Counted from the first letter of the stretch, positions 21,365 through 31,851 are shown. The stretch: DNA of 64,000 bases from Agromyces sp. Soil535 (GCF_001428255.1 NZ_LMRW01000023.1:398023-462022); one strand, 5' to 3'. Program-made: numbers and translations. The notes: a model not told the origin generated them from the sequence alone.

Positions 21365-24022
21365 CTACCGGTCGAGCACTCGGCGCACGGCCTCGAGCGC
21401 GGCGGGGATCGCCGAGACGTCGTTGCCGCCGCCCTGTGCGAGGTCGGGCTTGCCGCCGCCACCGCCGCCCAGCACCGACGCCATCGCCTTCGCGAGCGCT
21501 CCCGCGTTCGCCCCGGCGTCGCGGGCGGCGGGCGAGGTCGCCGCGATCGCGACCGGCTTGCCGCCGACCTCGGCGGCGAGCGCGACCACGGATGCCGCGT
21601 CACCGAGCTTCGAGCGCACGGCCGTGGCGAGCGAGCGCAGTTCGTCGCTCGAACCGAGGCGTCCGACGTTGTCGGAGACCAGGAGCACGTCGCCTGTGCG
21701 CACCGCGGTCGCCGCGAGCGCCGGGACGCGATCGTTCAGCGCCTTGGCCTCGAACTGCGCGATGCGCTTCTCCGCGGACTTGAGGCTCGCGACCAGCTCG
21801 CCGACGCGATCGACGAGCTGCTCGGGGCGGGTCTTCAGGCTGGTGCTGAGCTCGGACACGAGCGCGCGCTCCGCAGCGAACCGACGGAACGCCTCGATGC
21901 CGACGAGCGACTCGACGCGTCGGTTCGACGCGCCCACGGAGGACTCGCCCACGATGTTGATCATGCCGATCTCGGAGCTCGTCGCCACGTGGGTGCCCGC
22001 GCAGAGCTCACGCGACCACGGGCCGCCGATGTCGACGACGCGCACGACGTCGCCGTACTTCTCGCCGAACAGGGCCATGGCACCGAGCGACTTCGCCTCG
22101 TCGAGCGGCATCTCGCGCGTGACGACCTGCAGGTTGTCGCGGATCGCGTTGTTGGAGATCTCCTCGATCTCGCCACGCGTCTCCGCCGAGAGGGCGGAGT
22201 TCCAGCCGTAGTCGAGGCGCAGGTAGCCGGCCTTGTTGAACGAGCCCGACTGGTGCGCGTTGGGTCCGAGGACCTGCCGCAGCGCGGCGTGCACGATGTG
22301 CGTGCCCGAGTGGGCCTGCGTGGCGCCGCGCCGGTAGTCCTCGTCGACGAGTGTCGTCGCCGGCACGCCCACGCCGACCTCGCCCGACACGACCTTCGCA
22401 GTGTGGCTGATGAGGCCCTTGACCGGCTTCTGCACGTCGATGACCTCGAGTTCGAAGCCGTCGCCGACGATGCGACCCTGGTCGGGCGCCTGACCGCCCG
22501 ACTCCGCGTACAACGAGGTCTCGGCGAGGATCACCTCGGCCGTCTGCCCGGCGGTCGCGAAGGGCACAGGGCGGCCGTCGACGAGCAGGCCGAGCACGGT
22601 CGAGTCCGTCGTGAGGTCCGAGTATCCGGTGAAGATCGTCTCGCCCTTGGCGCGGAAGTCGCCGTACACCGACAGGTCGGCCAGCACCTTCTTCTTGGAC
22701 TTCGCATCGGCCTTCGCGCGCGTGCGCTGGGCGGTCATCAGCTCGTCGAACGCGCCACGGTCGACCGCGAGGCCCGCCTCCTCGGCCATCTCGAGCGTCA
22801 GCTCGATCGGGAAGCCGTAGGTGTCGTGCAGGAGGAACGCGGTGTCGCCGGCGAGCTCGGCCTTGCCGGCATCCTTCGTGGATGCGACTGCTACGTCGAG
22901 GATCGACGTGCCCGCGGTGAGCGTGCGCAGGAACGCCTCCTCCTCGCCGAGCGCGAGCTGCTCGATGTGCGTGTAGTCGCGGGCCACTTCGGGGTAGGCC
23001 GACTTCATCGCGTCGCGCGACGCAGCGAAGAGCTCGCGGAACGTCGGCCCCTCTACGCCGAGCAGCCGCATGGCACGGATGCTGCGGCGCAGGAGCCGGC
23101 GCAGGATGTAGCCGCGGCCCTCGTTCGACGGGCTCACGCCGTCGCTCATGAGCATCAAGGACGAGCGGATGTGGTCCGCGATCACGCGCATCCGGACGTC
23201 GTCCTCGTGGTCGGCGCCGTAGCGGCGGCCGGACAGCTCGGCGGCACGATCGAGCACCGGACGCACCTGGTCGATCTCGTACATGTTCTCGACGCCCTGC
23301 TTGATGAACGCGACGCGCTCGAGGCCCATGCCCGTGTCGATGTTCTTCTTCGGCAGTTCCTTCACGATGCGGAAGTCCGTCTTCGACTTCACGTCGTCGA
23401 TGAGGTACTGCATGAACACGAGGTTCCAGATCTCGACGTACCGATCGTCGTCGGTGGCAGGGCCCCCGTCGACGCCGTACTCGGGCCCGCGGTCGAAGAA
23501 GATCTCGGAGCACGGCCCGGCGGGGCCGGGCTGTCCGGTGTGCCAGTAGTTCGTGTCCTTGTCGAGGCGCTGGATCCGCTCCTCGGGCAGGCCCGCGATC
23601 TTCTTCCAGAGCTCGATCGCCTCGTCGTCGTCCTTGTAGACGGTGACCCACATGTCCGCAGGCGCGAAGCCGTATCCGCCGTCGGCCTCGGGGGTGGTGA
23701 GCAGCTCCCACGCCATGCTGATGGCGCCCTCCTTGAAGTAGTCGCCGAAGGAGAAGTTGCCGTTCATCTGGAAGAACGTGCCGTGACGCGGGGTCTTGCC
23801 GACCTCTTCGATGTCGTTGGTGCGGATGCACTTCTGCACGCTCGTCGCACGGGGATACGGCGCAGGCACGAGCCCGGTGAGGTATGGGACGAACGGCACC
23901 ATGCCGGCCACGGTGAACAGCAGCGTCGGGTCGTCGGACACGAGCGGAGCGGAGGGAACGACGGTGTGGCCGCGCGCGGCGAAGAAGTCCAGCCAGCGCT
24001 GGCGGATGTCTGCGGTCTGCAT
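21365..24022 (-). CDS. alaS: Alanyl-tRNA synthetase
   Basis: An 885-residue class II synthetase that charges tRNA-Ala and edits mischarged Ser and Gly. The N-terminus MQTADIRQRWLDFFAARGHT leads the catalytic domain (FTVAGMVPFVPYL, TVYKDDDEA). The editing domain has the zinc-site histidines in HSGTHIVHAALRQVLG and the Cys/His of LCAGTHVATSSEIG. A glycine-rich C-Ala domain ends the protein. The ATG at 24022 matches the family N-terminus; an upstream extension to 24100 has no support. Length is normal. Confidence 0.97.
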   Translation of the reverse strand: MQTADIRQRWLDFFAARGHTVVPSAPLVSDDPTLLFTVAGMVPFVPYLTGLVPAPYPRATSVQKCIRTNDIEEVGKTPRHGTFFQMNGNFSFGDYFKEGAISMAWELLTTPEADGGYGFAPADMWVTVYKDDDEAIELWKKIAGLPEERIQRLDKDTNYWHTGQPGPAGPCSEIFFDRGPEYGVDGGPATDDDRYVEIWNLVFMQYLIDDVKSKTDFRIVKELPKKNIDTGMGLERVAFIKQGVENMYEIDQVRPVLDRAAELSGRRYGADHEDDVRMRVIADHIRSSLMLMSDGVSPSNEGRGYILRRLLRRSIRAMRLLGVEGPTFRELFAASRDAMKSAYPEVARDYTHIEQLALGEEEAFLRTLTAGTSILDVAVASTKDAGKAELAGDTAFLLHDTYGFPIELTLEMAEEAGLAVDRGAFDELMTAQRTRAKADAKSKKKVLADLSVYGDFRAKGETIFTGYSDLTTDSTVLGLLVDGRPVPFATAGQTAEVILAETSLYAESGGQAPDQGRIVGDGFELEVIDVQKPVKGLISHTAKVVSGEVGVGVPATTLVDEDYRRGATQAHSGTHIVHAALRQVLGPNAHQSGSFNKAGYLRLDYGWNSALSAETRGEIEEISNNAIRDNLQVVTREMPLDEAKSLGAMALFGEKYGDVVRVVDIGGPWSRELCAGTHVATSSEIGMINIVGESSVGASNRRVESLVGIEAFRRFAAERALVSELSTSLKTRPEQLVDRVGELVASLKSAEKRIAQFEAKALNDRVPALAATAVRTGDVLLVSDNVGRLGSSDELRSLATAVRSKLGDAASVVALAAEVGGKPVAIAATSPAARDAGANAGALAKAMASVLGGGGGGKPDLAQGGGNDVSAIPAALEAVRRVLDR

Positions 24023-24077
24023 GGTTCCGTTCTGGTTCGGCGGCCCGGATCGGCCGCGCGGAGTCGTGGCGCCGGCG

Positions 24078-24278
24078 TCAGCGCGCGGCGGGCCCGTCAC
24101 CCTCGGCGCGGAGCTCGGCGTCGCGTTCGTGGTACCCCTCGGCGATGGCCTTGCCGAACGCCCTGGCCTTGGCGTCGATCGACGAGAAGAACTCCCGGCC
24201 CTGCTTGGTCTGGTTGAGCTGGTGCGCGGCGACGAAACCGGCAGCGACGCCCACGGCGAACCACACGATGCTCTTCAC
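24078..24278 (-). CDS. Small membrane-anchored protein upstream of alaS
   Basis: A 66-residue protein with one membrane helix at about residues 3-20 (VWFAVGVAAGFVAAHQL) and a charged, helical cytoplasmic tail. The GTG start has AGGAG 7 bases upstream. Small single-helix proteins between rpsD and alaS are common in actinobacteria, and the position supports a real gene. It would be cotranscribed with alaS (55-base gap). No function is recognised. Confidence 0.7.
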   Translation of the reverse strand: MKSIVWFAVGVAAGFVAAHQLNQTKQGREFFSSIDAKARAFGKAIAEGYHERDAELRAEGDGPAAR

Positions 24279-24369
24279 GAAGTGCTCCTCTGACCGATTC
24301 CGTCGCGCGAATTCCGCCCGACGCATATCCCAACAGTCTAATGGCGTCGGATGCCGCAGGAGATTGGCA

Positions 24370-24400
24370 CAGGGGCCGCGGGAAACCCCCGCGACCCCTG
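24370..24400 (-). terminator. Terminator after rpsD
   Basis: Inverted repeat CAGGGG-cc-CGCGGG / CCCGCG-a-CCCCTG with a short A-rich loop, starting 18 bases past the rpsD stop. It separates rpsD from the small gene-alaS unit. Confidence 0.75.
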
Positions 24401-24417
24401 GTCGGTCTGTGCCCCGC

Positions 24418-25041
24418 TCAGCGAGCGGCGTAGTACTCGACGACGAGCTGGACTTCACAGGTCACGGGGACCTCGGCACGCTTCGGACGGCGAACGAGCT
24501 TCGCCTGGAGCTTGTCGAGCTCGACCTCGAGGTAGCCCGGGGTCTTGGGGAGCACGTCGACGTGACCGCCGGCCGCTGCGACCTGGAAGGGCTCGGTGCC
24601 CTCGGAGCGCTGCTTGACGCCGATGAGCTGGCCGGGCTTCACGCGGAACGAGGGGCGGTCGACGATCTTGCCGTCCACGAGGATGTGGCGGTGAACGACG
24701 AACTGGCGGGCCTGCGTGATCGTGCGGGCGAAGCCGGCGCGGAGCACGAGGGCGTCGAGACGCATCTCGAGCAGCTCGACCAGGTTCTCACCCGTCAGGC
24801 CGTCGACGCGGCGGGCCTCGTTGAACGCGATGCGGAGCTGCTTCTCGCGGATGCCGTACTGGGCGCGCAGGCGCTGCTTCTCGCGCAGACGCACCGCGTA
24901 GTCGGAGTCGGCCTTGCGCTTGGTGCGGCCGTGCTCGCCCGGGGCGTACGGACGCTTCTCCATGTAGCGGGCGGCCTTCGGGGTGAGGGCGACGCCGAGC
25001 GCACGGGAGAGGCGGGTCTTGCTTCGTGACTGGTTCGACAC
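24418..25041 (-). CDS. rpsD: 30S ribosomal protein S4
   Basis: A 207-residue S4, a primary 16S rRNA binder that nucleates the 5' domain of the small subunit. N-terminal segment SKTRLSRALGVALTPKAARY, the basic EHGRTKRKADSDYAVRLREK, and the S4 RNA-binding domain (RRVDGLTGENLVELLEMRLD, HRHILVDGKIVDRPS) are all present. It stands alone rather than in the alpha operon, as in many Microbacteriaceae-type genomes. The GTG start is preceded by AAAGGAC. Confidence 0.97.
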   Translation of the reverse strand: MSNQSRSKTRLSRALGVALTPKAARYMEKRPYAPGEHGRTKRKADSDYAVRLREKQRLRAQYGIREKQLRIAFNEARRVDGLTGENLVELLEMRLDALVLRAGFARTITQARQFVVHRHILVDGKIVDRPSFRVKPGQLIGVKQRSEGTEPFQVAAAGGHVDVLPKTPGYLEVELDKLQAKLVRRPKRAEVPVTCEVQLVVEYYAAR

Positions 25042-25205
25042 GGATGTCCTTTCGGAAGAATCTCAAATGTGAATTCTCGGCGCGATCGTGCACCGGAAGT
25101 CTGTGTCAGAGGGATTCGCCAAGGGCTGATCGGCTACAGATCACACCCATTCGCCGATGACTCTCTCGCAGCCGCGCTCGAGAATCTGGCTTCAGGCCAA
25201 CGAGT

Positions 25206-25211
25206 ATGCTA
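25206..25211 (-). promoter_or_regulatory. Candidate -10 box for rpsD
   Basis: Minus-strand TAGCAT fits TANNNT and would start an rpsD transcript near 25199 with a leader of about 155 bases. S4 autoregulates its own mRNA in other bacteria, so a structured leader is conceivable; I see no -35 and no clear S4-binding pseudoknot. Confidence 0.3.
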
Positions 25212-25240
25212 TCACGCCGGCCGCGGGCGGCGCGCCGCAC

Positions 25241-26644
25241 TCATCGGCCTCCGCGGACGATGCGCCGGAGCTTCGCGAGCCGGGCCGAGACTTCGCGCTC
25301 GTTCCCGTGCTCCGTGGGCTCGTAGTACACCGCGCCGCGGAGCTCGTCGGGCAGGTACTCCTGGGCGACGACTCCGATCGCATCGTCGTGCGGATACACG
25401 TACCCCTTGCCGTGCCCGAGCCGCTTCGCCCCGGGGTAGTGCGCATCGCGCAGGTGCTTCGGCACACGCCCTGCCTTGCCCTCCCGGACGTCGGCGATGG
25501 CGCGATCGATGCCGAGGTAGGCCGCGTTCGACTTGGGTGCGGTCGCGAGGTGCACGACGGCCTGGGCGAGCGGGATGCGCCCTTCGGGCATGCCGATGTA
25601 CTGCACGGCGTCGGCCGCGGCCACGGCCACCCCGAGCGCGGTCGGATCGGCCATGCCGATGTCCTCCGAGGCGAGCACGATGATGCGGCGGGCGATGAAC
25701 CGCGGGTCCTCGCCGGCCTCGATCATGCGCGCCAGGTAGTGCAGTGATGCATCGACGTCGCTCCCCCGCACCGACTTGATGAACGCGCTGATGACGTCGT
25801 AGTGCTCGTCGCCGTTGCGGTCGTAGCGCAGCAGCGCGCGGTCGACGGCGCGAGCCACCACCTCGGCCGTGATCACCGGCTTCGCGGGCCTCGCGGCATC
25901 CGCATCGACGGACCCGTCATCGTCCTCGCCCGCTGCGCCATCCCCTGCGCCGGTGGCCACGGCGGCCTGGGTCGCAGCCACGGATGCCGCCTCGAGCGCC
26001 GTGAGCGCACGACGGGCGTCGCCGGACGCGAGCCGGACGACGGCGGCGCGCGCGTCGACCTCGAGCTGGACCGCACCGTTGAGGCCGCGCGGATCGGACA
26101 CCGCCCGGTCGACGAGCGTGCCGAGATCGTCGTCGGTGAGGAGCTCGAGCGTGAGCAGGAGCGATCGCGAGAGGAGCGGCGAGATCACCGAGAACGACGG
26201 ATTCTCGGTCGTGGCGGCCACGAGGATGACCCAGCCGTTCTCCACCCCGGGAAGCAGCGCATCCTGCTGCGCCTTCGTGAAGCGGTGGATCTCGTCGAGG
26301 AACAGCACGGTCGAGACCCCGTAGAGATCGCGGCTCGCCCGCGCCTCCTCCATGACCTGGCGCACGTCGCGGACCCCAGCGGACACGGCGGAGAGCTCGA
26401 CGAACTTGCGCCCCGACGACCTCGCGATCGCCTGCGCGAGCGTGGTCTTGCCCGTGCCGGGAGGCCCCCAGAGGATGACGGAGACCGACCCCGACTCGCC
26501 CGTGCGGTCGCCCGCGAGCGCCACGAGCGGCGAGCCGGGCGTCAGCAGGTGCCGCTGTCCGGCCACTTCGTCGAGGCTCGTGGGACGCATGCGCACCGCG
26601 AGCGGAGTCGCGCCGGAGCGCAGCCCCGGGCTCGAGTCGACCAT
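25241..26644 (-). CDS. rarA: Replication-associated recombination protein RarA (MgsA)
   Basis: A 467-residue AAA+ ATPase acting at stalled replication forks. Walker A is [19 protein letters not shown], Walker [11 protein letters not shown], with sensor ATTENPSFS; the C-terminal tetramerisation region includes [16 protein letters not shown] and [17 protein letters not shown]. An Ala/Asp-rich insert of about 35 residues after the lid domain is not expected to be conserved. The ATG at 26644 begins just before [18 protein letters not shown] -10 box lies 7 bases upstream, suggesting a leaderless mRNA. Confidence 0.93.
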   Translation of the reverse strand: MVDSSPGLRSGATPLAVRMRPTSLDEVAGQRHLLTPGSPLVALAGDRTGESGSVSVILWGPPGTGKTTLAQAIARSSGRKFVELSAVSAGVRDVRQVMEEARASRDLYGVSTVLFLDEIHRFTKAQQDALLPGVENGWVILVAATTENPSFSVISPLLSRSLLLTLELLTDDDLGTLVDRAVSDPRGLNGAVQLEVDARAAVVRLASGDARRALTALEAASVAATQAAVATGAGDGAAGEDDDGSVDADAARPAKPVITAEVVARAVDRALLRYDRNGDEHYDVISAFIKSVRGSDVDASLHYLARMIEAGEDPRFIARRIIVLASEDIGMADPTALGVAVAAADAVQYIGMPEGRIPLAQAVVHLATAPKSNAAYLGIDRAIADVREGKAGRVPKHLRDAHYPGAKRLGHGKGYVYPHDDAIGVVAQEYLPDELRGAVYYEPTEHGNEREVSARLAKLRRIVRGGR

Positions 26645-26651
26645 GCCGTCA

Positions 26652-26657
26652 AGCGTA
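26652..26657 (-). promoter_or_regulatory. -10 box of a probable leaderless rarA transcript
   Basis: Minus-strand TACGCT (TANNNT) ends 7 bases before the rarA ATG, with no Shine-Dalgarno in between. Confidence 0.45.
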
Positions 26658-26719
26658 GCCGCGGCATCCGACACCGAAGGCCGGCTTCCGCGCGCGAGCA
26701 CGTGCGCCCGCGCACGCGA

Positions 26720-26749
26720 TTGGTGCCGATCACGGCCCTTGCGTAGAGT
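26720..26749 (+). promoter_or_regulatory. Promoter of the cyclophilin gene
   Basis: TTGGTG (26720-26725), an 18-base spacer and TAGAGT (26744-26749) lie 31 bases before the GTG start, leaving room for the Shine-Dalgarno GGAGAAGGAG. Confidence 0.55.
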
Positions 26750-26780
26750 CGGCTCGCAGGAGTCCGGAGAAGGAGCACGC

Positions 26781-27560
26781 GTGGCATCGAACGACCGTCA
26801 GGCGCGTGAGGAACGCGCCCGCCTCCGCACCTATCAGGCACGCCAGGAGGTGCACGTCCGCAAGCAGCGCCGCCGCACCCGGGACAACGTCATCGCGGTG
26901 GTCGCCCTCGTCGTCGCGCTGACCCTCGCGACCGCCGCACAGCTCTTCTTCTTCAGCGGCGGTCCGGGCGCGCCAGAGGCGGAGCCCACGCCCACGCCCA
27001 CCCCCACGGCCCCGGCCGGCGAGAACCAGGGCGACGTCCCGTCCGCCGACATCGCCGAGGACCGCACGTGGACCGGCACGCTCACGCTCAACGACATCCC
27101 GCTCGCCGTCGAGCTCGACGGCGCCGCAGCGCCGCAGGCGGTCTCGAGCGAGATCAGCCTCATCCAGTCCGGCTTCTACGACGGCACCACCTGCCACCGC
27201 CTCACGCGCGACAGCATCTGGGTGCTGCAGTGCGGCGACCCTTCCGGCGACGGCACGGGTGGGCCGGGCTACAGCTACGGCCCCGTCGAGAACGCACCCG
27301 CCGACAGCCTGTACCCCGCCGGCACGATCGCGATGGCCCGCCAGTCGCAGAACGCCTATAGCCACGGCAGCCAGTTCTTCATCGTGTACGAGGACACCAC
27401 GCTCCCGCCCGACGAGTCCGGCGGCTACACCGTCATCGGCCACGTCACGAGCGGCCTCGACCAGCTGAAGACGGGCATCACCGACGCTGGAACGGCCGAC
27501 GGCGGCACCGACGGCGCACCCGCGGTGCCCGTGACGATCAGCGGGTTCACGATCGGGTGA
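26781..27560 (+). CDS. Membrane-anchored cyclophilin-type peptidyl-prolyl isomerase
   Basis: A 259-residue protein with a basic cytoplasmic start, one membrane helix at about residues 38-60 ([20 protein letters not shown]), a Pro/Thr linker ([10 protein letters not shown]) and an extracytoplasmic cyclophilin domain. Family segments include [36 protein letters not shown] and [11 protein letters not shown]. The usual HRVI is HRLTRD and the Phe/Gln core is partly altered, as in many actinobacterial homologues, so catalytic activity is probable rather than certain. It lies beside the DUF349 gene and near rsh, a conserved actinobacterial neighbourhood. Confidence 0.88.
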   Translation: MASNDRQAREERARLRTYQARQEVHVRKQRRRTRDNVIAVVALVVALTLATAAQLFFFSGGPGAPEAEPTPTPTPTAPAGENQGDVPSADIAEDRTWTGTLTLNDIPLAVELDGAAAPQAVSSEISLIQSGFYDGTTCHRLTRDSIWVLQCGDPSGDGTGGPGYSYGPVENAPADSLYPAGTIAMARQSQNAYSHGSQFFIVYEDTTLPPDESGGYTVIGHVTSGLDQLKTGITDAGTADGGTDGAPAVPVTISGFTIG

Positions 27561-27588
27561 CGACCGGTGCCGCCCTCCGGCGGTGCAA

Positions 27589-27626
27589 TAGGCTTGATGC
27601 CGTCAACGCCGCCCCCCGCGGGCGGC
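27589..27626 (+). promoter_or_regulatory. -10 box and leader hairpin of the DUF349 gene
   Basis: TAGGCT (27589-27594) is a TANNNT -10 box; RNA starting near 27601 would carry a 7-bp hairpin, GCCGCCC-loop-GGGCGGC (27608-27626), before the GTG at 27651. The role of the hairpin is unknown. Confidence 0.4.
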
Positions 27627-27650
27627 ATCCGACCACGACAGGGTGAGGCC

Positions 27651-28886
27651 GTGACCGATTCAGAGCAGCAACCGTGGGGCCGCGTCGACGAGACGGGTAC
27701 CGTCTTCGTACGCACCGCCGACGGCGGCGAGCGAGAGGTCGGCCAGTACCCCGACGCGACGCCTGAGGAAGCGCTCGCGTACTTCGAGCGGAAGTACGCC
27801 GACCTCGCCGGCCAGGTCGGCCTCCTCGAGCAGCGCTCGCGTCGCGGTGCACCGGCGGCGGATGTCGCCAAGGCTGTCGCCAACCTCCGCGTGTCGGTGG
27901 CCGGGGCCCACGCCGTCGGCGACCTCGACGCCCTCGCGCGCCGCCTCGAGGCCCTGTCCGGCACCGCCAAGGAGCTCACCGAGCAGCAGCAGGCCGAGGC
28001 GAAGGCCGCGCTCGATGAGGCGATCGCCGAGCGCACCCGCATCGTCGAGCAGGCGGAGGCGCTCGCCGCGCAGGACCCGGCGAAGACGCAGTGGAAGCAG
28101 GCGACCGCCGAGCTCGACGCCCTCTTCGCGAGCTGGCAGCAGCATCAGCAGGAGGGGCCGCGCCTGCCGAAGAACGAGGCCAACGAGCTGTGGAAGCGGT
28201 TCCGCACCGCCCGATCGACCATCGAGCAGCACCGCAAGGCCTTCTTCGCCGAGCTCGACGCCGCCCATCGCGACGTGCGGGCCCGCAAGCAGCGGCTCAT
28301 CGAGCGCGCCGAGGCACTCGCGCCCCGCGGGGCGGACGCCGTCGCAGACTACCGTGCACTGCTCGACGAGTGGAAGGAGGCGGGTCGTGCCGGCAAGAAG
28401 CTCGACGACGCCCTGTGGGCGAAGTTCAAGGCGGCCGGCGACGTGCTGTTCCAGGCCAAGGCCGAGGTCGACGCGCAGGAGGACGAGGAGTACCGGACGA
28501 ACCTCACCGAGAAGCTCGCGCTCCTCGACGAGGCCGAGAAGCTGCTTACGGAGACGGATCCGAAGCAGGCGCGCACCGCGCTCAACCGCATCCAGCGCAG
28601 CTGGGATGAGATCGGCCGCGTTCCCCGCGACCAGGTGCGGCCCGTCGAGGACCGCCTCCGCAAGGTCGAGACGCATGTGCGCTCGCTCGAGGACGAACGC
28701 TGGCAGCGCGAGGACCCCGAGAAGAAGGCGCGCTCCGAGGGCATGCTCGGGCAGCTGCAGGACGCGATCGCCAAGCTCGAGGCCGAGCTCGCCGCAGCGG
28801 AGGCGTCCGGCGACCAGCGCGCGGCGGCGGCGGCGCGTGAGGCGCTCGATGCGCGGCGTGCGTGGCTGAAGGCCGTCGGGGGCTGA
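27651..28886 (+). CDS. DUF349 domain protein
   Basis: A 411-residue, highly charged, mostly helical protein carrying several DUF349 repeats: recurrent W-K/F-x-x-A motifs such as LWKRFRTARSTIEQHRKAF and ALWAKFKAAGDVLFQAK, and WDEIGRVPRDQVRPVEDRL. Long coiled-coil segments rich in Ala, Glu and Arg link them. The family has no settled biochemical role; it is widespread beside rsh and cyclophilin genes in actinobacteria, which the context here repeats. The GTG at 27651 was chosen as the start because translation from further upstream would read through the leader hairpin. Confidence 0.85.
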   Translation: MTDSEQQPWGRVDETGTVFVRTADGGEREVGQYPDATPEEALAYFERKYADLAGQVGLLEQRSRRGAPAADVAKAVANLRVSVAGAHAVGDLDALARRLEALSGTAKELTEQQQAEAKAALDEAIAERTRIVEQAEALAAQDPAKTQWKQATAELDALFASWQQHQQEGPRLPKNEANELWKRFRTARSTIEQHRKAFFAELDAAHRDVRARKQRLIERAEALAPRGADAVADYRALLDEWKEAGRAGKKLDDALWAKFKAAGDVLFQAKAEVDAQEDEEYRTNLTEKLALLDEAEKLLTETDPKQARTALNRIQRSWDEIGRVPRDQVRPVEDRLRKVETHVRSLEDERWQREDPEKKARSEGMLGQLQDAIAKLEAELAAAEASGDQRAAAAAREALDARRAWLKAVGG

Positions 28887-28931
28887 TCGGCCCGAGCGGC
28901 TGCGGCGCTGCGCGGCGACTCGTCCGCGTAC

Positions 28932-28968
28932 GCCGTCGGGTGCTCGTCATTCTCCACAACCCGACGGC
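28932..28968 (+). terminator. Possible terminator after the DUF349 gene
   Basis: A perfect 10-bp stem, GCCGTCGGGT with ACCCGACGGC, around a 17-base loop, between the DUF349 stop and the AbiEi-like start. The large loop and missing T-run make terminator function uncertain; it could also attenuate the downstream gene. Confidence 0.4.
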
Positions 28969-28991
28969 CCTCGAGCTCCAGGCGTCTCCGG

Positions 28992-29600
28992 ATGCCGCAG
29001 CATGTCCCCATGGCCAGGCTTCCTCCGGTGCTCGACACCGACCATCTGCCACTCGCGGAGCTCTGTGCGGCGCGCCTCGATGGTGAGCTGTACGCGATCG
29101 ACGACGGTTGGGCACCGATCGACGAGCCCGACCTGCCCGGCTTCCGTGCCGCGGTGGCCGCGCTCCGCGCGCCGCGTTCCCTCATCGTCGAGCGGCTCTC
29201 GGCGGCGTGGGTGCACGGCGCCGTCGACGCACCTCCCCCGATCGCCCAGTTCTGCGTACCACTGCGTTCGCGCATCGCCGTGATCGCCGACCACCGCTCC
29301 ATCGTGCGCGAGGTGCGCATCGACGACGACGAGATCACGTGGTTCGGCGACATCCGCTGCACGTCGATCGTGCGCACCGGGTTCGACCTGCTCCGCGATC
29401 CGACCCTCGGCGACGGGCAGGTCGTCGAGGTCGTCGGTGCGATGCTCGCACCTCGGCCGGCGCTCGAGACCGCCCTGCGGGAGCGCCTGGATGCCGCGGC
29501 GCGCATGCCGCACCGCACGACCGCGCGCAGTCGGCTCGACGCAGCGGCGCTCGTCGCACGATCACGGTGCGATCGCGTTCAGCCGTCGCTCACCCGGTAG
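28992..29600 (+). CDS. AbiEi-like protein, convergent with rsh
   Basis: A 202-residue protein. The segments AAWVHGA (about residue 75), CVPLRSR and [17 protein letters not shown] (about 117-133) resemble the C-terminal region of AbiEi-type antitoxins, where a similar TSxxRTxxDL stretch recurs. The wing-helix DNA-binding N-terminus typical of AbiEi is not obvious, and no AbiEii nucleotidyltransferase toxin gene lies nearby. The assignment is therefore tentative; it may be a domesticated regulator. The 3' end overlaps rsh by 22 bases on the opposite strand. A start at 29010 (also ATG) is possible. Confidence 0.6.
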   Translation: MPQHVPMARLPPVLDTDHLPLAELCAARLDGELYAIDDGWAPIDEPDLPGFRAAVAALRAPRSLIVERLSAAWVHGAVDAPPPIAQFCVPLRSRIAVIADHRSIVREVRIDDDEITWFGDIRCTSIVRTGFDLLRDPTLGDGQVVEVVGAMLAPRPALETALRERLDAAARMPHRTTARSRLDAAALVARSRCDRVQPSLTR

Positions 29601-31831
29601 ACGTCGTACACGGCGTCGATGCGGCGAACCGCGTTCAGCACGCGGTCGAGGTGGGTGGTGTCGCCCATCTCGAAGACGAATCTGCTGAGTGCGAGTCGGT
29701 CGGTCGACGTCGACACGTTCGCCGAGAGGATGTTCACGTGGTGCTCGGACAGCACCCGCGTGACGTCGGAGAGCAGGCCGGCCCGGTCGAGCGCCTCGAT
29801 CTGGATCTGCACGAGGAACACGCTCTTCGAGCTCGGCGCCCAGTCCACGTCGATCATGCGCTCGGGCTCGCGCATCAGGGACTGCACGTTGTGACAGTTC
29901 GCCTGGTGCACCGAGACGCCCGCGCCGCGGGTGACGAAACCGACGATCTCGTCGCCGGGCACCGGCGTGCAGCACCGGGCGAGCTTCACGAGGATGTCGG
30001 GCGCCCCGCGCACGAGCACCCCGGAGTCGGAGCTCCGCGGAAGCGGCCGAGAGCGCACCGGGATCGGCAGGTCGGGCTCGTCGCCCTCGTCGACGTCGCG
30101 CACGAGCGCGACGACCTTCTCCAGCACCGACTGCGTCGAGACGTGGCCCTCGCCCACCGCCGCGTAGAGCGACGAGACATCGTCGTAGCGCAGCTGGGCC
30201 GCGACCTCGGCGAACGACTCCTGGCTCATGAGCTTCTGGAGGGGCAGGTTCTGCTTGCGCATCGCGCGCGCGATGGCGTCGCGACCCTGCTCGATCGCCT
30301 CGTCGCGTCGCTCCTTGGTGAACCACTGCCGGATCTTGTTCCGTGCACGCGGGCTCTTGACGAACGTCAGCCAGTCCTTGCTCGGACCCGAGTCGGGGTT
30401 CTTCGAAGTGAACACCTCGACGACATCGCCGCTCGACAGCTCGCTCTCGAGCGGCACGAGCCGGCCGTTGACCTTCGCGCCCATGGTGCGGTGACCGACC
30501 TCGGTGTGCACCGCGTAGGCGAAGTCGACCGGCGTCGCGCCCGCCGGCAGCCCGATCACCCGGCCCTTCGGCGTGAAGACGTAGACCTCCTTCGCGCCGA
30601 TCTCGAAGCGCAGCGAGTCGAGGAACTCGCCAGGGTCGGCGGTCTCGGCCTGCCAGTCCGAGATGTGCGCAAGCCAGGCCATGTCGGTCTCGTTCGCGCT
30701 CGGGGCCTGCGTCGCGCGGCCCGAATTCACCCGTTCCTTGTACTTCCAGTGCGCCGCGACGCCGTACTCGGCGCGCTGGTGCATGTCGTGCGTGCGGATC
30801 TGGATCTCGACGGCGCGGCCCTTCGGACCGATCACCGTCGTGTGCAGCGACTGGTAGAGGTTGAACTTCGGCGTGGCGATGTAATCCTTGAACCGGCCCG
30901 GTAGCGGCGTCCACCGCGCGTGGATCGAGCCCAGCACCGCATAGCAGTCGCGCACCGAGTTGACGAGCACGCGGATGCCGACGAGGTCGTAGATCTCGTC
31001 GAAGTCGCGGCCGCGAACGATCATCTTCTGGTAGATCGAGTAATACTGCTTGGGGCGACCCATGACCTTGCCGCGGATCTTCGCCGCCTTCAGGTCATCG
31101 TTCACGAGGTCGATGACCGTCTGCACGAACTCCTCGCGCTGCGGCGTGCGCTGCTTCACGAGGCTCTCGATCTCGGCGTAGAGCTTGGGGTACAGCACCG
31201 CGAACGACAGGTCCTCGAGCTCCCACTTGATGGCCTGGATGCCGAGCCGGTGCGCGAGGGGGGCGTAGATCTCGAGCGTCTCGGTGGCCTTCCGCGCGGC
31301 GGACTCGGCGGGCACGAAACCCCACGTTCGCGCGTTGTGGAGCCGGTCGGCGAGCTTGATGATGAGCACGCGGATGTCCTTCGACATCGCGACGATCATC
31401 TTGCGAACGGTCTCGGCCTGCGTCGAATCGCCGTACTTGACCTTGTCGAGCTTGGTGACGCCGTCGACGAGCATCGCGATCTCGTCACCGAAGTCGGCGC
31501 GCACCTGTTCGAGCGTGTATGCCGTGTCCTCGACCGTGTCGTGGAGCAGTGCGGCGGCGACGGTCTTCGATCCGATGCCGAGGTCGGCGAGAATCTGCGC
31601 GACCGCGATCGGATGGGTGATGTACGGCTCGCCGCTCTTGCGCTTCTGGCCCTCGTGCGCACGCTCGGCGACCGTGTACGCCCGTTCGACGAGCGCGAGG
31701 TCGGCCTTCGGATGGTGCATCCGCACCGTGCGCATGAGCGTGTCGACGGCTCCCGACGGTTGTGCCTTCGAGAAGATCCGCGGCACGAGGCGGCGCAGCG
31801 AAGCGGTCGAGTTCACTCCCGCCTCGGTCAT
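29579..31831 (-). CDS. rsh: Bifunctional (p)ppGpp synthetase/hydrolase Rsh
   Basis: A 750-residue RelA/SpoT homologue controlling the stringent response. The hydrolase HD domain is intact ([13 protein letters not shown] at about 94-106, and KLADRLHN), the synthetase domain has [16 protein letters not shown] and [18 protein letters not shown], followed by TGS ([20 protein letters not shown]) and a C-terminal ACT domain. Both activities are thus expected. The ATG at 31831 has a near-perfect GGAGGTG 5 bases upstream, so the longer frame start at 31852 was rejected. Converges on the AbiEi-like gene with overlapping ends. Confidence 0.96.
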   Translation of the reverse strand: MTEAGVNSTASLRRLVPRIFSKAQPSGAVDTLMRTVRMHHPKADLALVERAYTVAERAHEGQKRKSGEPYITHPIAVAQILADLGIGSKTVAAALLHDTVEDTAYTLEQVRADFGDEIAMLVDGVTKLDKVKYGDSTQAETVRKMIVAMSKDIRVLIIKLADRLHNARTWGFVPAESAARKATETLEIYAPLAHRLGIQAIKWELEDLSFAVLYPKLYAEIESLVKQRTPQREEFVQTVIDLVNDDLKAAKIRGKVMGRPKQYYSIYQKMIVRGRDFDEIYDLVGIRVLVNSVRDCYAVLGSIHARWTPLPGRFKDYIATPKFNLYQSLHTTVIGPKGRAVEIQIRTHDMHQRAEYGVAAHWKYKERVNSGRATQAPSANETDMAWLAHISDWQAETADPGEFLDSLRFEIGAKEVYVFTPKGRVIGLPAGATPVDFAYAVHTEVGHRTMGAKVNGRLVPLESELSSGDVVEVFTSKNPDSGPSKDWLTFVKSPRARNKIRQWFTKERRDEAIEQGRDAIARAMRKQNLPLQKLMSQESFAEVAAQLRYDDVSSLYAAVGEGHVSTQSVLEKVVALVRDVDEGDEPDLPIPVRSRPLPRSSDSGVLVRGAPDILVKLARCCTPVPGDEIVGFVTRGAGVSVHQANCHNVQSLMREPERMIDVDWAPSSKSVFLVQIQIEALDRAGLLSDVTRVLSEHHVNILSANVSTSTDRLALSRFVFEMGDTTHLDRVLNAVRRIDAVYDVYRVSDG

Positions 31832-31851
31832 GCGCACACCTCCAGAACTCA

